From contig OZ245999.1 in NCBI GenBank assembly GCA_965230265.1, positions 2,046,001 to 2,110,000 of the forward strand: 64,000 nt of DNA, written 5' to 3'. The DNA is from JAJFKX01 sp965230265 (GTDB taxonomy: Bacteria > Pseudomonadota > Gammaproteobacteria > Xanthomonadales > Wenzhouxiangellaceae). The notes under the pieces are model-generated. The model saw only the letters and a list, made by a program, of their open reading frames with translations. It made no database searches and was not told the origin of the DNA. A program made the translations under genes and the position numbers. Below, one piece after another: positions 25,390 through 33,327 of this stretch (positions within the stretch are counted from its first letter, which is position 1; each line of letters starts with the position of its first letter).

Positions 25390-26855
25390 TCAGCTATGGC
25401 TACGATGCCAGTGGCAACCAGGTATGCGATAGCAGCGGCAGCCAAATGGCCTACGACCCCTATAACCAGCCCACCAGCATTGATAAAAACGGTGCAATGG
25501 CATTGTTTGATTACAGCAGTGATGGGCAGCGTTACCGGCAAACGGGTACGGTTGGCGAGGTGATCTATATCGACAAAATGTACGAACGCCATAACCAGAC
25601 CAAACACCAATACTATGTGGGTGAGTACGCGGTGGTCACCGATGAAGGCGCCGGACTGGAAATCAGCTATCTGCATGGTGATCGCCTGGGCAGCATGATC
25701 GCTATCAGCGATGCCAGTGGCAATATCAATGTAGACGAACAACGCGGCTTTGACCCGTTTGGTAAGCCCCGGGAAGGTGACTGGAATGATAACGATACCA
25801 GTGGCAATGACCTGAATGGCTATGACCGCACTACCAGAGGCTTTACCGGGCATGAACACTTAAACGGCACGGAAATTATCCACATGAACGGGCGCACCTA
25901 TGACTATAACCTTGGCAGGTTTATGTCGGTGGATCCGATTATTCAGGCACCGGCCAATAGTCAGTCCATGAATCCGTATAGCTATATTATGAATAATCCG
26001 TTGTCGGGGACTGATCCGAGTGGTTATAGTGCGGAATTCGAAGATAATGCCAACAGTGGTGCTGGAGGCGATGCAGGTTCACCAGGTGCCAAGTTAACGC
26101 AGGTGGATGTTGAACACCAACGTGGCACCACTGGCTGCAGAACCTGTAAAGGCCAAGCCACAAAAGTCACTGCCACCAGTGAAAATGGCAGCACAGCGAC
26201 GCAGAAGATCAGTGGTGGTCTGTTAGTAGGAGCAGTTGCAATACGCAGTGGCGCCAGTCAATCGAGTCCCACGACAGAAACGGGTAGCAATCCGCAGGCG
26301 GTAGGTGGTGCGGGGGATGCGCCGAGTAATAACAATGACACCGTCCAAAATGCAATGGGACAGGAGAACGGGACACAGTCAGATGATACAGCCGAAAGTC
26401 AGCTAGACCGATTTAGTCGTATTCTTGCAGGAGTTAGGTCAGAATATTTTCCTGATATCCCAAATGAACATGAGATTGATATTGAGTTTAGTGAAGAAGC
26501 AAGCGGCAATAAAATTATTGTGGGTAAAAATTCCGATGGAACACTCAACCCGGGGTTATTATTAGTGAATCCACCGTTTGTCGAGAAAAGCGATGGTGAA
26601 ATTGGCTTGACTCTCGGCCATGAGCTAATACATATTAGGGATACATTGATTGAGACTATTGATATCACTTCTAGCAGACTATTTGAAAGCGAAGTAAGTG
26701 CATATCAATGGGAAAGAGAAAACATAAATAACTTTGATATACCTCCCGAAGATCGGGTACGAATAAATCTTGAGATCCGTAATGGAATAACTAAAAACAG
26801 AACCTTATTAAATGCACTTAGAGCGATGGAAATGAGAAATGAAGCAAACAGATAA
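25332..26855 (+). CDS. Orphan RHS core with HExxH metallopeptidase toxin tip
   Basis: From residue 20 the protein copies the RHS core of the giant gene, through 'RLGSMIAISDASGN' to 'NPLSGTDPSGY'. A variable stretch, the NNNDTVQNAMGQ linker and a new tip follow. The tip holds 'LTLGHELIHIRDT', a zinc-peptidase HExxH, with a downstream 'FESEVSAYQWERENI' Glu typical of gluzincin-type sites. The first 19 residues (MIIRAAKGNHSQIVNHRFH) come from DNA next to the IS and are not RHS, and no good ribosome site is seen. The frame is therefore probably a silent donor cassette that becomes active only after recombining into the giant gene. It overlaps the next gene by 17 nt. Confidence 0.8.
   Translation: MIIRAAKGNHSQIVNHRFHISYGYDASGNQVCDSSGSQMAYDPYNQPTSIDKNGAMALFDYSSDGQRYRQTGTVGEVIYIDKMYERHNQTKHQYYVGEYAVVTDEGAGLEISYLHGDRLGSMIAISDASGNINVDEQRGFDPFGKPREGDWNDNDTSGNDLNGYDRTTRGFTGHEHLNGTEIIHMNGRTYDYNLGRFMSVDPIIQAPANSQSMNPYSYIMNNPLSGTDPSGYSAEFEDNANSGAGGDAGSPGAKLTQVDVEHQRGTTGCRTCKGQATKVTATSENGSTATQKISGGLLVGAVAIRSGASQSSPTTETGSNPQAVGGAGDAPSNNNDTVQNAMGQENGTQSDDTAESQLDRFSRILAGVRSEYFPDIPNEHEIDIEFSEEASGNKIIVGKNSDGTLNPGLLLVNPPFVEKSDGEIGLTLGHELIHIRDTLIETIDITSSRLFESEVSAYQWERENINNFDIPPEDRVRINLEIRNGITKNRTLLNALRAMEMRNEANR
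25390..26076 (+). repeat. RHS core direct repeat, copy 2 (orphan)
   Basis: This is the exact-length counterpart of 21394-22080, offset by 3996 bp throughout. Similarity starts abruptly at TCAGCTATGGCTACGATGCC and ends shortly after the DPSGY codons. Confidence 0.95.
26262..26363 (+). repeat. Pre-tip linker repeat, copy 2
   Basis: This is the counterpart of 22260-22361, 102 bp, with mostly synonymous differences. The sequences on both sides of it are unrelated between the two cassettes. Confidence 0.9.
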
Positions 26856-27312
26856 ATTTATATTTGCAAATATACCAAATGTTTTTATATGTGTATTTAT
26901 TTTTTTGTTCTTGCTTTTCAATGCTAAATCAGCACTCGCAAGAACATGTTTCAGTGATGAGTATATCAAAGAGCAAGAGGACCCAATTGGCTTCGTTCGT
27001 TCAAACTCGATGATTGAGTTTGAAGGAAAAGTGACTGACATGTGGGTAACAATATACGAGGGCATTAATGATGAGAATGATATTATTAAATTTACGCAGA
27101 CTGAACTAACAAAATTTATTGTCGAAAAAAGCAACAAGGGAGAACAAGCACCTGGTGATGCTGTTTTTTTAACAGGAAGGTATGGGAATTGTGACTGCAC
27201 AGGAAATTTCGAAGCAGGCAAAAGCTATAGAGTATTTGCGAGCACTGATTATTACGATAAAGAGAAACTTGGGCTGGCATTTTGTAGCTTCATTGAGGAA
27301 CTTTCTGATTAA
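26839..27312 (+). CDS. Putative TIMP/netrin-like immunity protein for the HELIH toxin
   Basis: This 157-residue protein starts inside the end of the toxin frame (17-nt overlap) and has a signal peptide or N-terminal anchor (FICVFIFLFLLFNAKSALA). The mature chain opens with a Cys (ARTCFSD) and carries 'IEFEGKVTDMW', then 'NCDCTGNFEAGKSYRVFAS' and a late 'LAFCSF'. The pattern of an N-terminal Cys, an OB-like 'F.G.V' strand, 'C..FE.GK.Y.VFA' and a final Cys resembles the netrin/TIMP module, which blocks metallopeptidases. With an HExxH toxin next door, a direct inhibitor role is attractive but is inferred from motif spacing only. Confidence 0.6.
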   Translation: MKQTDKFIFANIPNVFICVFIFLFLLFNAKSALARTCFSDEYIKEQEDPIGFVRSNSMIEFEGKVTDMWVTIYEGINDENDIIKFTQTELTKFIVEKSNKGEQAPGDAVFLTGRYGNCDCTGNFEAGKSYRVFASTDYYDKEKLGLAFCSFIEELSD

Positions 27313-27364
27313 TGATTTTTGCTTCGGCAATAGAGAAGAATCACGAGAAAAAGGAAATCCGGTA

Positions 27365-27497
27365 TTGTTCTGTATAAACGTAAAACCCACCGCTCTGGCC
27401 CTCCCAGAGCGGTATTTTTTTAAATAATTCTCAGCAAATCACCTGTTCCTGAAGCTTTTAGCACCTCAAAACTGAACAAATATTGCTCAATTTTGCT
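27365..27497 (+). terminator. Cassette-end terminator repeat, copy C
   Basis: The stem CCGCTCTGG/CCAGAGCGG (27390-27412) is followed by TATTTTTTT, identical in stem to copy B. Similarity to copy B extends downstream through CTCAGCAAATCA to GCTCAAT. It follows the putative TIMP-like immunity gene. Confidence 0.9.
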
Positions 27498-27687
27498 TCT
27501 TTTCTAATGTTCTGTATAAACGTAAAACCGGCAGATATAGGACAGGCATAACTTAGAAATTCTGAAAATGCTTAAACCAAGTGCAATTGGCGTATGATTT
27601 TGTGCTCGATTTAGAGGTTGGGGTTGGGGTGAAATGGATTTTTTATGAATCTATAGTGGGTTTGGCATTTTCCAGACATGTTTAGTC

Positions 27688-27701
27688 TCGGCGATCGCCG
27701 A
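27688..27701. repeat. 14-bp perfect palindrome near the RAYT gene
   Basis: TCGGCGATCGCCGA is self-complementary and lies 26 nt past the stop of the Y1 transposase gene. RAYT proteins act on REP palindromes, so it may be an element end, but it is short and lacks an obvious GTAG flank. Confidence 0.4.
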
Positions 27702-27726
27702 TATGGGTGTTTTGGTCTTCGGTTGA

Positions 27727-28731
27727 CTATTTAAGTTGAGGAAACAGCCGATTAGCAGCACCAATACCTTTCAGAAAACTGGCACCTAACTCATTCAAAG
27801 TATTGCGAATGGTTCTCGCCTTACCCACCACATGATAAAACCCGTGCTGCTTTTTGGATAAACGATGCACCAACTCATCCGGTGCAATCCCTAATCTGAT
27901 CAATATCGGTGGAATATCATCAGGTATCTTACCTTGCTTATTCGGATGAATCGCTCGCCCACTCCAATCCACCAAATTCAAGTAATCATCCTGCGAAAAA
28001 GGCAAACCTTGATCATCGTCCAATCTGTCAACAAAACCTAGTAGCCTTGGGATTACATCAGCCAATGATTCAGTTTGGGCCTGTTGCTTTGGCTTTGATT
28101 GCTCAATACGCTGTTGAATAGAAGTGAAATCAGACTGCTCTGGGGTATCAGCCATGCCGGCTCGAACTGGGTTCAAATCCACATATGCCATACAACTGAT
28201 TAAAGCCTGCTCATCCAGCAAAGCCTGAGATTTAAACCGCCCCTCCCAAAAGTGACCTGTACAGTTGTCTTCTGCATTGGCCCGGCAGGCAATGTCGTGA
28301 TTCAAACTGCGCATAAACCAAGAAAGGTCCGATAATCGGGTCCGGTACATCGCCACCAGGTCAGAAACAGCCGATAACTCACCGGGACTCAATGAATCTC
28401 CTGCCTGATGCCGTTGTACCAATGGATGGCCTGAATACAACAAGCACCAACGGGTCAACACTTCAGTATTTGACCACTCATCAGCAACAGCAGGGTTCAG
28501 CTTAAGCACCAAATGGTAATGATTGCTCATCACGGCATAGGCACATACCTCAATAGCAAACACAGAAGACAACAAAGCCAGACGTTCAACAATCCATTGA
28601 TGTCGATGTTCAAAGCATCGACCGGAGACAGCATCAACGCCGCACAAAAAAGCCCGTCGAACACAACGACCGATCACATGGTAATAAGGTGTAGCAGACA
28701 GTGACACCAAAGATGAACGGGCAACGGTCAT
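27727..28731 (-). CDS. Y1 (HUH-like) transposase of the RAYT/IS200-related family
   Basis: The 334-residue protein opens 'PYYHVIGRCVRRAFLCG' and has the family's 'AYAVMSNHYHLVLKL' with the HxH metal motif. It continues with 'GHFWEGRFKSQALLDEQALISCMAYVDLNPVRAGM', where the catalytic Tyr of this family is expected. The C-terminal extension of about 130 residues makes it longer than IS200 TnpA and typical of the 'REP-associated tyrosine transposase' branch found singly in gammaproteobacteria. It borders a truncated S8 protease gene on one side and the RHS array on the other. A REP-like dyad at 51431-51470 could be one of its targets. Confidence 0.85.
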   Translation of the reverse strand: MTVARSSLVSLSATPYYHVIGRCVRRAFLCGVDAVSGRCFEHRHQWIVERLALLSSVFAIEVCAYAVMSNHYHLVLKLNPAVADEWSNTEVLTRWCLLYSGHPLVQRHQAGDSLSPGELSAVSDLVAMYRTRLSDLSWFMRSLNHDIACRANAEDNCTGHFWEGRFKSQALLDEQALISCMAYVDLNPVRAGMADTPEQSDFTSIQQRIEQSKPKQQAQTESLADVIPRLLGFVDRLDDDQGLPFSQDDYLNLVDWSGRAIHPNKQGKIPDDIPPILIRLGIAPDELVHRLSKKQHGFYHVVGKARTIRNTLNELGASFLKGIGAANRLFPQLK

Positions 28732-28786
28732 AAACTTTCCAAATTGAAACAGGCCTTAGGATAAACAGCTGGTTATCTGCCTGGTA

Positions 28787-29584
28787 TCAGAAAAGTCGAT
28801 GAATTTGTGTAGGATAAGTTCTATGGGTTATGCCTGTCCCGGTTAAAACTGTCCCGGTTAAAAGAAACTGAGCTGTGCCGTGGAAAAAACTTCCGCTGCC
28901 GTCATTGTCCCCATCACCAAAATTCCACCCTTTCCAATCATCAGTAAAACCATTGTTGTCGTCATCAACACCATTGCCTGTATTGGGGTTGGATGGATCA
29001 CTCCAGGCATCTTCGCCTGGGTTCAGCCAGACATTCTGATAAGCATCTGGGCCCATGCCCAAATCATCGTGGTTAAATTCTGTCCCGGAGTCCAATACGG
29101 CAATAATCACTGATGGATCACCGGTATTGGTATCCCAGGCTTCCTCAGCTTGAATCACTGAGGGGTACCATTGCTGAGCATACTGGGTGTCGTCGGGTAT
29201 GATGTGATACACACCGATGGTATTGGGTTCTACCGACTCGGTTAAACCGCTGTCCAGGTATTGCTGCATTGCCGTAAACAAATCACCGTCCGTGCGTAAA
29301 TCGATAAACCCGGTGATCGCTGTGCGTAATACTTCAACATCTGCTGCTGCATGCAATGCAGCCTGGGCCGAACGGGTTGCTGCAGCATCAAATTTAACCG
29401 TAAAAACCTGAGGATCAACCCTAAACAGTGCACCACTGCTCTCCCGAACAACCCAGTCACCGCCCTGACTGAAATACTGCTTCCCGCCAAACGTTCTTTC
29501 TTCAGCGCTAACATTGACGCTATTCAACATCGCAACCAATGCTAAAGCCACCAGCAGCATGCTGGGTCTGTAAGGTATTTTCAT
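28787..29584 (-). pseudogene. Truncated S8 (subtilisin-like) serine protease
   Basis: The protein has a signal peptide (MKIPYRPSMLLVALALVAMLNSVNVSA), a propeptide-like part, and the catalytic Asp block 'VIIAVLDSGTEFNHDDL'. It stops being a protease exactly at the catalytic His motif: HGT is followed by AQFLLTG… instead of HVAG, and the Ser half is missing. The last roughly 25 codons are read through a tandem 15-bp repeat and unrelated DNA. The loss lies between HGT and the Y1 transposase gene, so the 3' half was probably removed by that element or by a linked deletion. A partial, inactive product is the most it could make. Confidence 0.85.
28834..28863. repeat. Perfect tandem 15-bp repeat (CTGTCCCGGTTAAAA x2)
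   Basis: Two exact copies abut each other just past the HGT codons of the broken S8 gene. They mark the junction between protease sequence and foreign DNA and may be a trace of element insertion or excision. Confidence 0.9.
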
Positions 29585-29725
29585 GATTCTCTGATCTCCA
29601 GAAGATGGGTATTATTTTTTTAATAGGCAGCCTGTAACCACCTAATATGGATAGAGATATTAGCTGCTGACATAGGACTTAGCAATTTTACCTGAGACTC
29701 TGCAATCGAACAGGCAATGCCGGTA

Positions 29726-30742
29726 TTACAGCAATAACATCGCATCCCCATAACTAAAAAAACGATAACGCCGATCAATCGCATGCTGGTAAGCCTGCTT
29801 AATCAGTTCACTGCCGGCAAATGCAGACACCAGCATCAGCAAAGTCGATTTGGGCAAGTGGAAGTTGGTAATCATTCCATCGATCACATGAAACTCATAA
29901 CCAGGATAAATAAATAACCGGCTATCACCCCGGTAAGGCTTTAGCTCCCCGGCTGCAGCCGCCGTTTCCAATGACCGCACCGATGTTGTCCCCACAGCAA
30001 TCACCCTGCCCCCATTCGCTTTGGTCTGCTGAATCTGCTCGCAGACTGCTGCGCTGACCTCGAGATACTCAGCATGCATTTTGTGTTCCAACACATTGTC
30101 TACCCGCACCGGCTGAAACGTTCCAGCGCCAACGTGCAAAGTGATATTGGCCGTCATGACCCCCTGCAGCTCTAGTGTTTTTAACAAACCTGAATCAAAA
30201 TGCAGACCGGCCGTTGGTGCCGCAACAGCGCCGGGCACATCGGCATAAACAGTTTGGTAACGTTGTTCATCGGCGCTGTCTGCTGCACGGGTGATATAAG
30301 GCGGTAAAGGCATCTGTCCATATTGATGCAGCAGTTGTTCCAGGTTTTGGTTGACACTTTTCAGGTGAAAGAACTCACCTTCGCGCCCTATCACTTCCAG
30401 CGCTGAACCCTCACCAAACTCAATCAAAGCACCAGGTTTCAAGGTCCTGTTGGCACGCACCAGAGCCAGCATGGCATTATCCGGTAGCAACCGCTCCAGC
30501 ATCACCTCAACCTTGCCGCCACTGGGTTTTTGCCCCAGCAGACGTGCAGGCAGTACCCGGGTATTGTTCATCACCAGCAGATCACCCGGCCGCAGCATGG
30601 TCTGTAGATCAGCAAAATGGTGATCCGATAACTGACAGGTATCACAGACTACCCGCAACAGCCTGGATGAGCTGCGCTCAGCCAAAGGCTGCTGGGCAAT
30701 CAGCTCAGGTGGAAGCTGATAATCAAAATCGTCTAAGTGCAT
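29726..30742 (-). CDS. queA: S-adenosylmethionine:tRNA ribosyltransferase-isomerase
   Basis: QueA moves the ribosyl part of SAM onto preQ1-tRNA to make epoxyqueuosine. The 338 residues match the family. Motifs seen are the start 'MHLDDFDYQLPPELIAQQPLAERSSSRLL', 'GDLLVMNNTRVLPARL', 'VEVMLERLL', 'YGQMPLPPYI', 'GAVAAPTAGLHF', 'LHVGAGTFQPVR' and 'GTTSVRSLE'. The next step gene, tgt, is not adjacent but lies at 9593-10690 on the same strand, with the RHS island in the gap. Queuosine synthesis itself should be intact, because both genes are full length. Confidence 0.97.
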   Translation of the reverse strand: MHLDDFDYQLPPELIAQQPLAERSSSRLLRVVCDTCQLSDHHFADLQTMLRPGDLLVMNNTRVLPARLLGQKPSGGKVEVMLERLLPDNAMLALVRANRTLKPGALIEFGEGSALEVIGREGEFFHLKSVNQNLEQLLHQYGQMPLPPYITRAADSADEQRYQTVYADVPGAVAAPTAGLHFDSGLLKTLELQGVMTANITLHVGAGTFQPVRVDNVLEHKMHAEYLEVSAAVCEQIQQTKANGGRVIAVGTTSVRSLETAAAAGELKPYRGDSRLFIYPGYEFHVIDGMITNFHLPKSTLLMLVSAFAGSELIKQAYQHAIDRRYRFFSYGDAMLLL

Positions 30743-31051
30743 TTGGATTGGTTGTTACCCGGTTATGTGTTGGTTGATATCAATGACAGCTCTAGGCCGC
30801 TCACAGGTGATTTACACTAATTTGCCGCATTTTACTGAATCGCGACCGATCGCGCTTTGATCGGACCCGATGACTGGGTGCTGATCATGCTAATCATGTC
30901 TACCGGAAAGTAGCCCTCAAACCGATCAACAGTCTGCAAATACACCTTAAAGGTGGTGTAGGATAATGCATGGTGTCGCCGGACCGGGTCGCATTGGCCT
31001 GGAAAGCACCGCCGAAATTTTAGTCAGTGACGTACACAGGAATGGATAAGA
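30743..31051. other. 309-bp divergent intergenic region between queA and the kynurenine operon
   Basis: No gene is supported. It contains a CCGATC-gcgcttt-GATCGG hairpin (30846-30864) and a TACACC/GGTGTA dyad at 30941-30960, either of which could be an operator for the operon. No regulator gene is adjacent. I see no strong -35/-10 pair. Confidence 0.5.
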
Positions 31052-31840
31052 ATGAATATCGACCTTAGCGGGAAACAAGCCATCGTCTGTGGTGCCAGCA
31101 AAGGCATCGGTCGCGCCACGGCCATACAATTGGCGGCATCGGGGGCAACCGTCACTGTGATGGCGCGAAATCAGCAGGCGCTTGAACAGCTATGCAGTGA
31201 ACTGGCGACCCCGAATAGCCAACACCATCATGCTTTGGCCGCAGATTTTTCCGACCCGCAAGCGTTAACCGATATCGTCAGCCAACATGTCGGTCAAAAC
31301 GGTCCTTTTCATATCCTGATCAATAATTCCGGTGGCCCACCGCCTGGACCGGTGCATACAGCCAATCAGGCTGCCTTTCAGGCCGCTTTCACCCAGCACT
31401 TACTGGGCAACCATGTGATGATGCAGGCTTTGCTGGAAGGCATGCAATCTGCAGGCTATGGACGAATCATCAATATCATTTCCACGTCGGTCAAATTACC
31501 GCTTAAAGGCCTGGGTGTTTCCAACACCATTCGTGGTGCCGTCGCCAATTGGGCCAAAACCCTGGCGGGTGAACTGGCAGAATATGGCATCACCGTCAAC
31601 AATGTATTACCCGGTGCAACCAGCACCGATCGCCTGGATGAAATCTTCACTGGCAAAGCAACAAAACAGGGGAAGACCAAAGATCAAATTGTGGCCTCGG
31701 AGCTGGCATTGATTCCTGCTGGGCGGTTTGGCAAACCCGAAGAGTTGGCGCAAGCCATCACCTTTTTGGCCAGCCCCTCAGCAGCCTATATCAATGGGAT
31801 CAATGTCCCTGTTGATGGTGGCCGCACAGGCTGCCTGTAG
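31052..31840 (+). CDS. SDR-family oxidoreductase, first gene of the kynurenine operon
   Basis: The 262-residue protein has the SDR Rossmann start 'AIVCGASKGIGRATAIQLA' (TGxxxGIG type), 'INNSGG', and a C-terminal 'FLASPSAAYINGINVPVDGGRTGCL'. The usual YxxxK is not obvious: the matching stretch reads 'SNTIRGAVANWAKTLAGEL', so an active-site Tyr seems to be replaced. That is seen in a known branch of SDRs related to FabG-like proteins that sits in aromatic ring-cleavage clusters. Its reaction is not known to me. It is followed 8 nt later by the semialdehyde dehydrogenase and so belongs to the operon. Confidence 0.8.
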   Translation: MNIDLSGKQAIVCGASKGIGRATAIQLAASGATVTVMARNQQALEQLCSELATPNSQHHHALAADFSDPQALTDIVSQHVGQNGPFHILINNSGGPPPGPVHTANQAAFQAAFTQHLLGNHVMMQALLEGMQSAGYGRIINIISTSVKLPLKGLGVSNTIRGAVANWAKTLAGELAEYGITVNNVLPGATSTDRLDEIFTGKATKQGKTKDQIVASELALIPAGRFGKPEELAQAITFLASPSAAYINGINVPVDGGRTGCL

Positions 31841-31848
31841 GCCCATCG

Positions 31849-33312
31849 ATGAGTATGTCAATGAACCTGCAGGACAACAAAATCCTCAACTTTATTGGTG
31901 GTGAACTGGTTGAGCCCGTGGGCGGCGGCTATTTTGAAAACACCGAACCGGCCACCGGTAAAGCCTATGGGTTGATCCCCGATTCAGACCAGCGCGACCT
32001 GGATCGCGCAGTTACCGCAGCCAATCAGGCCTTCCCAGGCTGGCGCGATACTGCGCCGCACCAGCGTGCGGCCATCATGAATAAGCTGGCTGAGTTGATC
32101 GAAGCGCGGATGGACGAGTTTGTCGCAGCCGAATCCAGAGATAACGGCAAACCACAGGCATTGGCTGCAGCAGTGGATATTCCCAGGGGTGCGGCCAATT
32201 TTAAAGCTTTTGCCAAAATGGCAGTCGATTTTGGTGGCGAAAAGTTTGAAAAGGACCACTCCAGCAGTTATGTGTTGCGCAGTCCCATTGGCGTGGTTGC
32301 CACCATTTCCCCCTGGAATCTGCCATTGCTGCTGTTTACCTGGAAGATGGCACCGGCGTTGGCCGCTGGGAATTGTGTGATTGCCAAACCCAGTGAAGTC
32401 ACGCCAATGACAGCATATATGCTTTCTACCCTGGCCAACGAGGCGGGCTTTCCACCTGGTGTGTTGAATGTCATACATGGCACCGGCGCAAAAATTGGTG
32501 CTGCCATCAGTCACCACCCGGACATCCCTGCAATTTCTTTTACCGGTGGTACGGCAACAGGCCTGGCGATTTATCAGGCAGCGGCACCCAAGCTGAAAAA
32601 AGTCTCTTTGGAGTTGGGTGGAAAAAACCCCACCATCGTCTTTGATGATGCTGATTTTGATGCCGCGGTAGCAGGCGCAAAAAAAGCCGCTTTTGCCAAC
32701 CAGGGGCAAATTTGCCTGTGTGGCTCACGTTTGTTTGTACACACAGACATTTATGCCCGTTTTAAACAGGCTTTTCTGACACAGATCGCTGACATCAAGA
32801 TAGGCGATCCACAACAAAACGATACCCAGCATGGTGCGATGGTTTCACAGGCACACATGGAAAAAGTGTTGTCTTACATAGAGTTAGCCAGCCAGGAAGG
32901 CGGCACTCTGCTGGCCGGTGGTCAGCGGCATATACTGAACGGACGCTGCCAGGATGGTTATTTTATTGAGCCAACGGTGTTTGAAAACCTGCCATCCAAT
33001 TGCCGAACCAATCAAGAGGAAATTTTTGGTCCGGTTGTCAGCCTGATACCATTCAACAACGAACAAGATGTATTGAACATGGCCAATAGCACTGAATACG
33101 GTTTGGCTGCATCGGTCTGGACGCAGGATCAAAACCGCGCCAAACGAATGGCCGAAAAAATCGACAGTGGTATTGTCTGGATCAATTGCTGGAACCTGCG
33201 TGATCTGGACACACCCTTTGGTGGTATGAAAAAATCCGGGTTGGGGCGAGAAGGAACCTGGGATGCCATGCACTTTTTCACCCAGCAAAAAACTGTCACC
33301 ATGCCAAAATAA
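31849..33312 (+). CDS. 2-aminomuconate-6-semialdehyde dehydrogenase (ALDH family)
   Basis: This is a 487-residue aldehyde dehydrogenase with 'TISPWNLPLLLFTWK' and 'GNCVIAKPSEVTP' (NAD binding), 'SFTGGTATG', the active-site Glu in 'LELGGKNP', and the catalytic Cys in 'ANQGQICLCGSR'. In this operon the likely substrate is 2-aminomuconate-6-semialdehyde, made by the decarboxylase at 34293, giving 2-aminomuconate. The family is close to 2-hydroxymuconate semialdehyde dehydrogenase, so the exact substrate is taken from context. Several in-frame ATGs sit at the start (31849, 31855, 31861); I kept the first. Confidence 0.88.
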   Translation: MSMSMNLQDNKILNFIGGELVEPVGGGYFENTEPATGKAYGLIPDSDQRDLDRAVTAANQAFPGWRDTAPHQRAAIMNKLAELIEARMDEFVAAESRDNGKPQALAAAVDIPRGAANFKAFAKMAVDFGGEKFEKDHSSSYVLRSPIGVVATISPWNLPLLLFTWKMAPALAAGNCVIAKPSEVTPMTAYMLSTLANEAGFPPGVLNVIHGTGAKIGAAISHHPDIPAISFTGGTATGLAIYQAAAPKLKKVSLELGGKNPTIVFDDADFDAAVAGAKKAAFANQGQICLCGSRLFVHTDIYARFKQAFLTQIADIKIGDPQQNDTQHGAMVSQAHMEKVLSYIELASQEGGTLLAGGQRHILNGRCQDGYFIEPTVFENLPSNCRTNQEEIFGPVVSLIPFNNEQDVLNMANSTEYGLAASVWTQDQNRAKRMAEKIDSGIVWINCWNLRDLDTPFGGMKKSGLGREGTWDAMHFFTQQKTVTMPK

Positions 33313-33327
33313 TAAAAAAATAAAAAA

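Larger units (their letters stand above)
27313..27726. other. 414-bp gene-free region ending the cassette array
   Basis: No gene is supported. It contains terminator repeat copy C, a leader-only partial copy D (GTTCTGTATAAACGTAAAACC at 27509-27529), and a 14-bp perfect palindrome TCGGCGATCGCCGA at 27688-27701 just past the RAYT stop. Copy D without a hairpin suggests a further, eroded cassette end. Confidence 0.6.

Noticed and set aside
22878..27726. CRISPR array from the repeated 50-70-bp units
   Set aside because: The copies are separated by gene-sized gaps and contain a terminator hairpin; there are no regular spacers.
28155..28190. tRNA-like GGGTTCAAATCC string
   Set aside because: It lies inside conserved RAYT coding sequence (NPVRAGM region) and cannot form a full cloverleaf.
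30947..31129. 60-codon minus-strand frame upstream of the SDR
   Set aside because: It overlaps the SDR start, has no ribosome site and no family signal.
31984..32709. 241-codon minus-strand frame inside the aldehyde dehydrogenase
   Set aside because: The forward frame is a clear ALDH with catalytic residues; the reverse frame has no recognisable domain.
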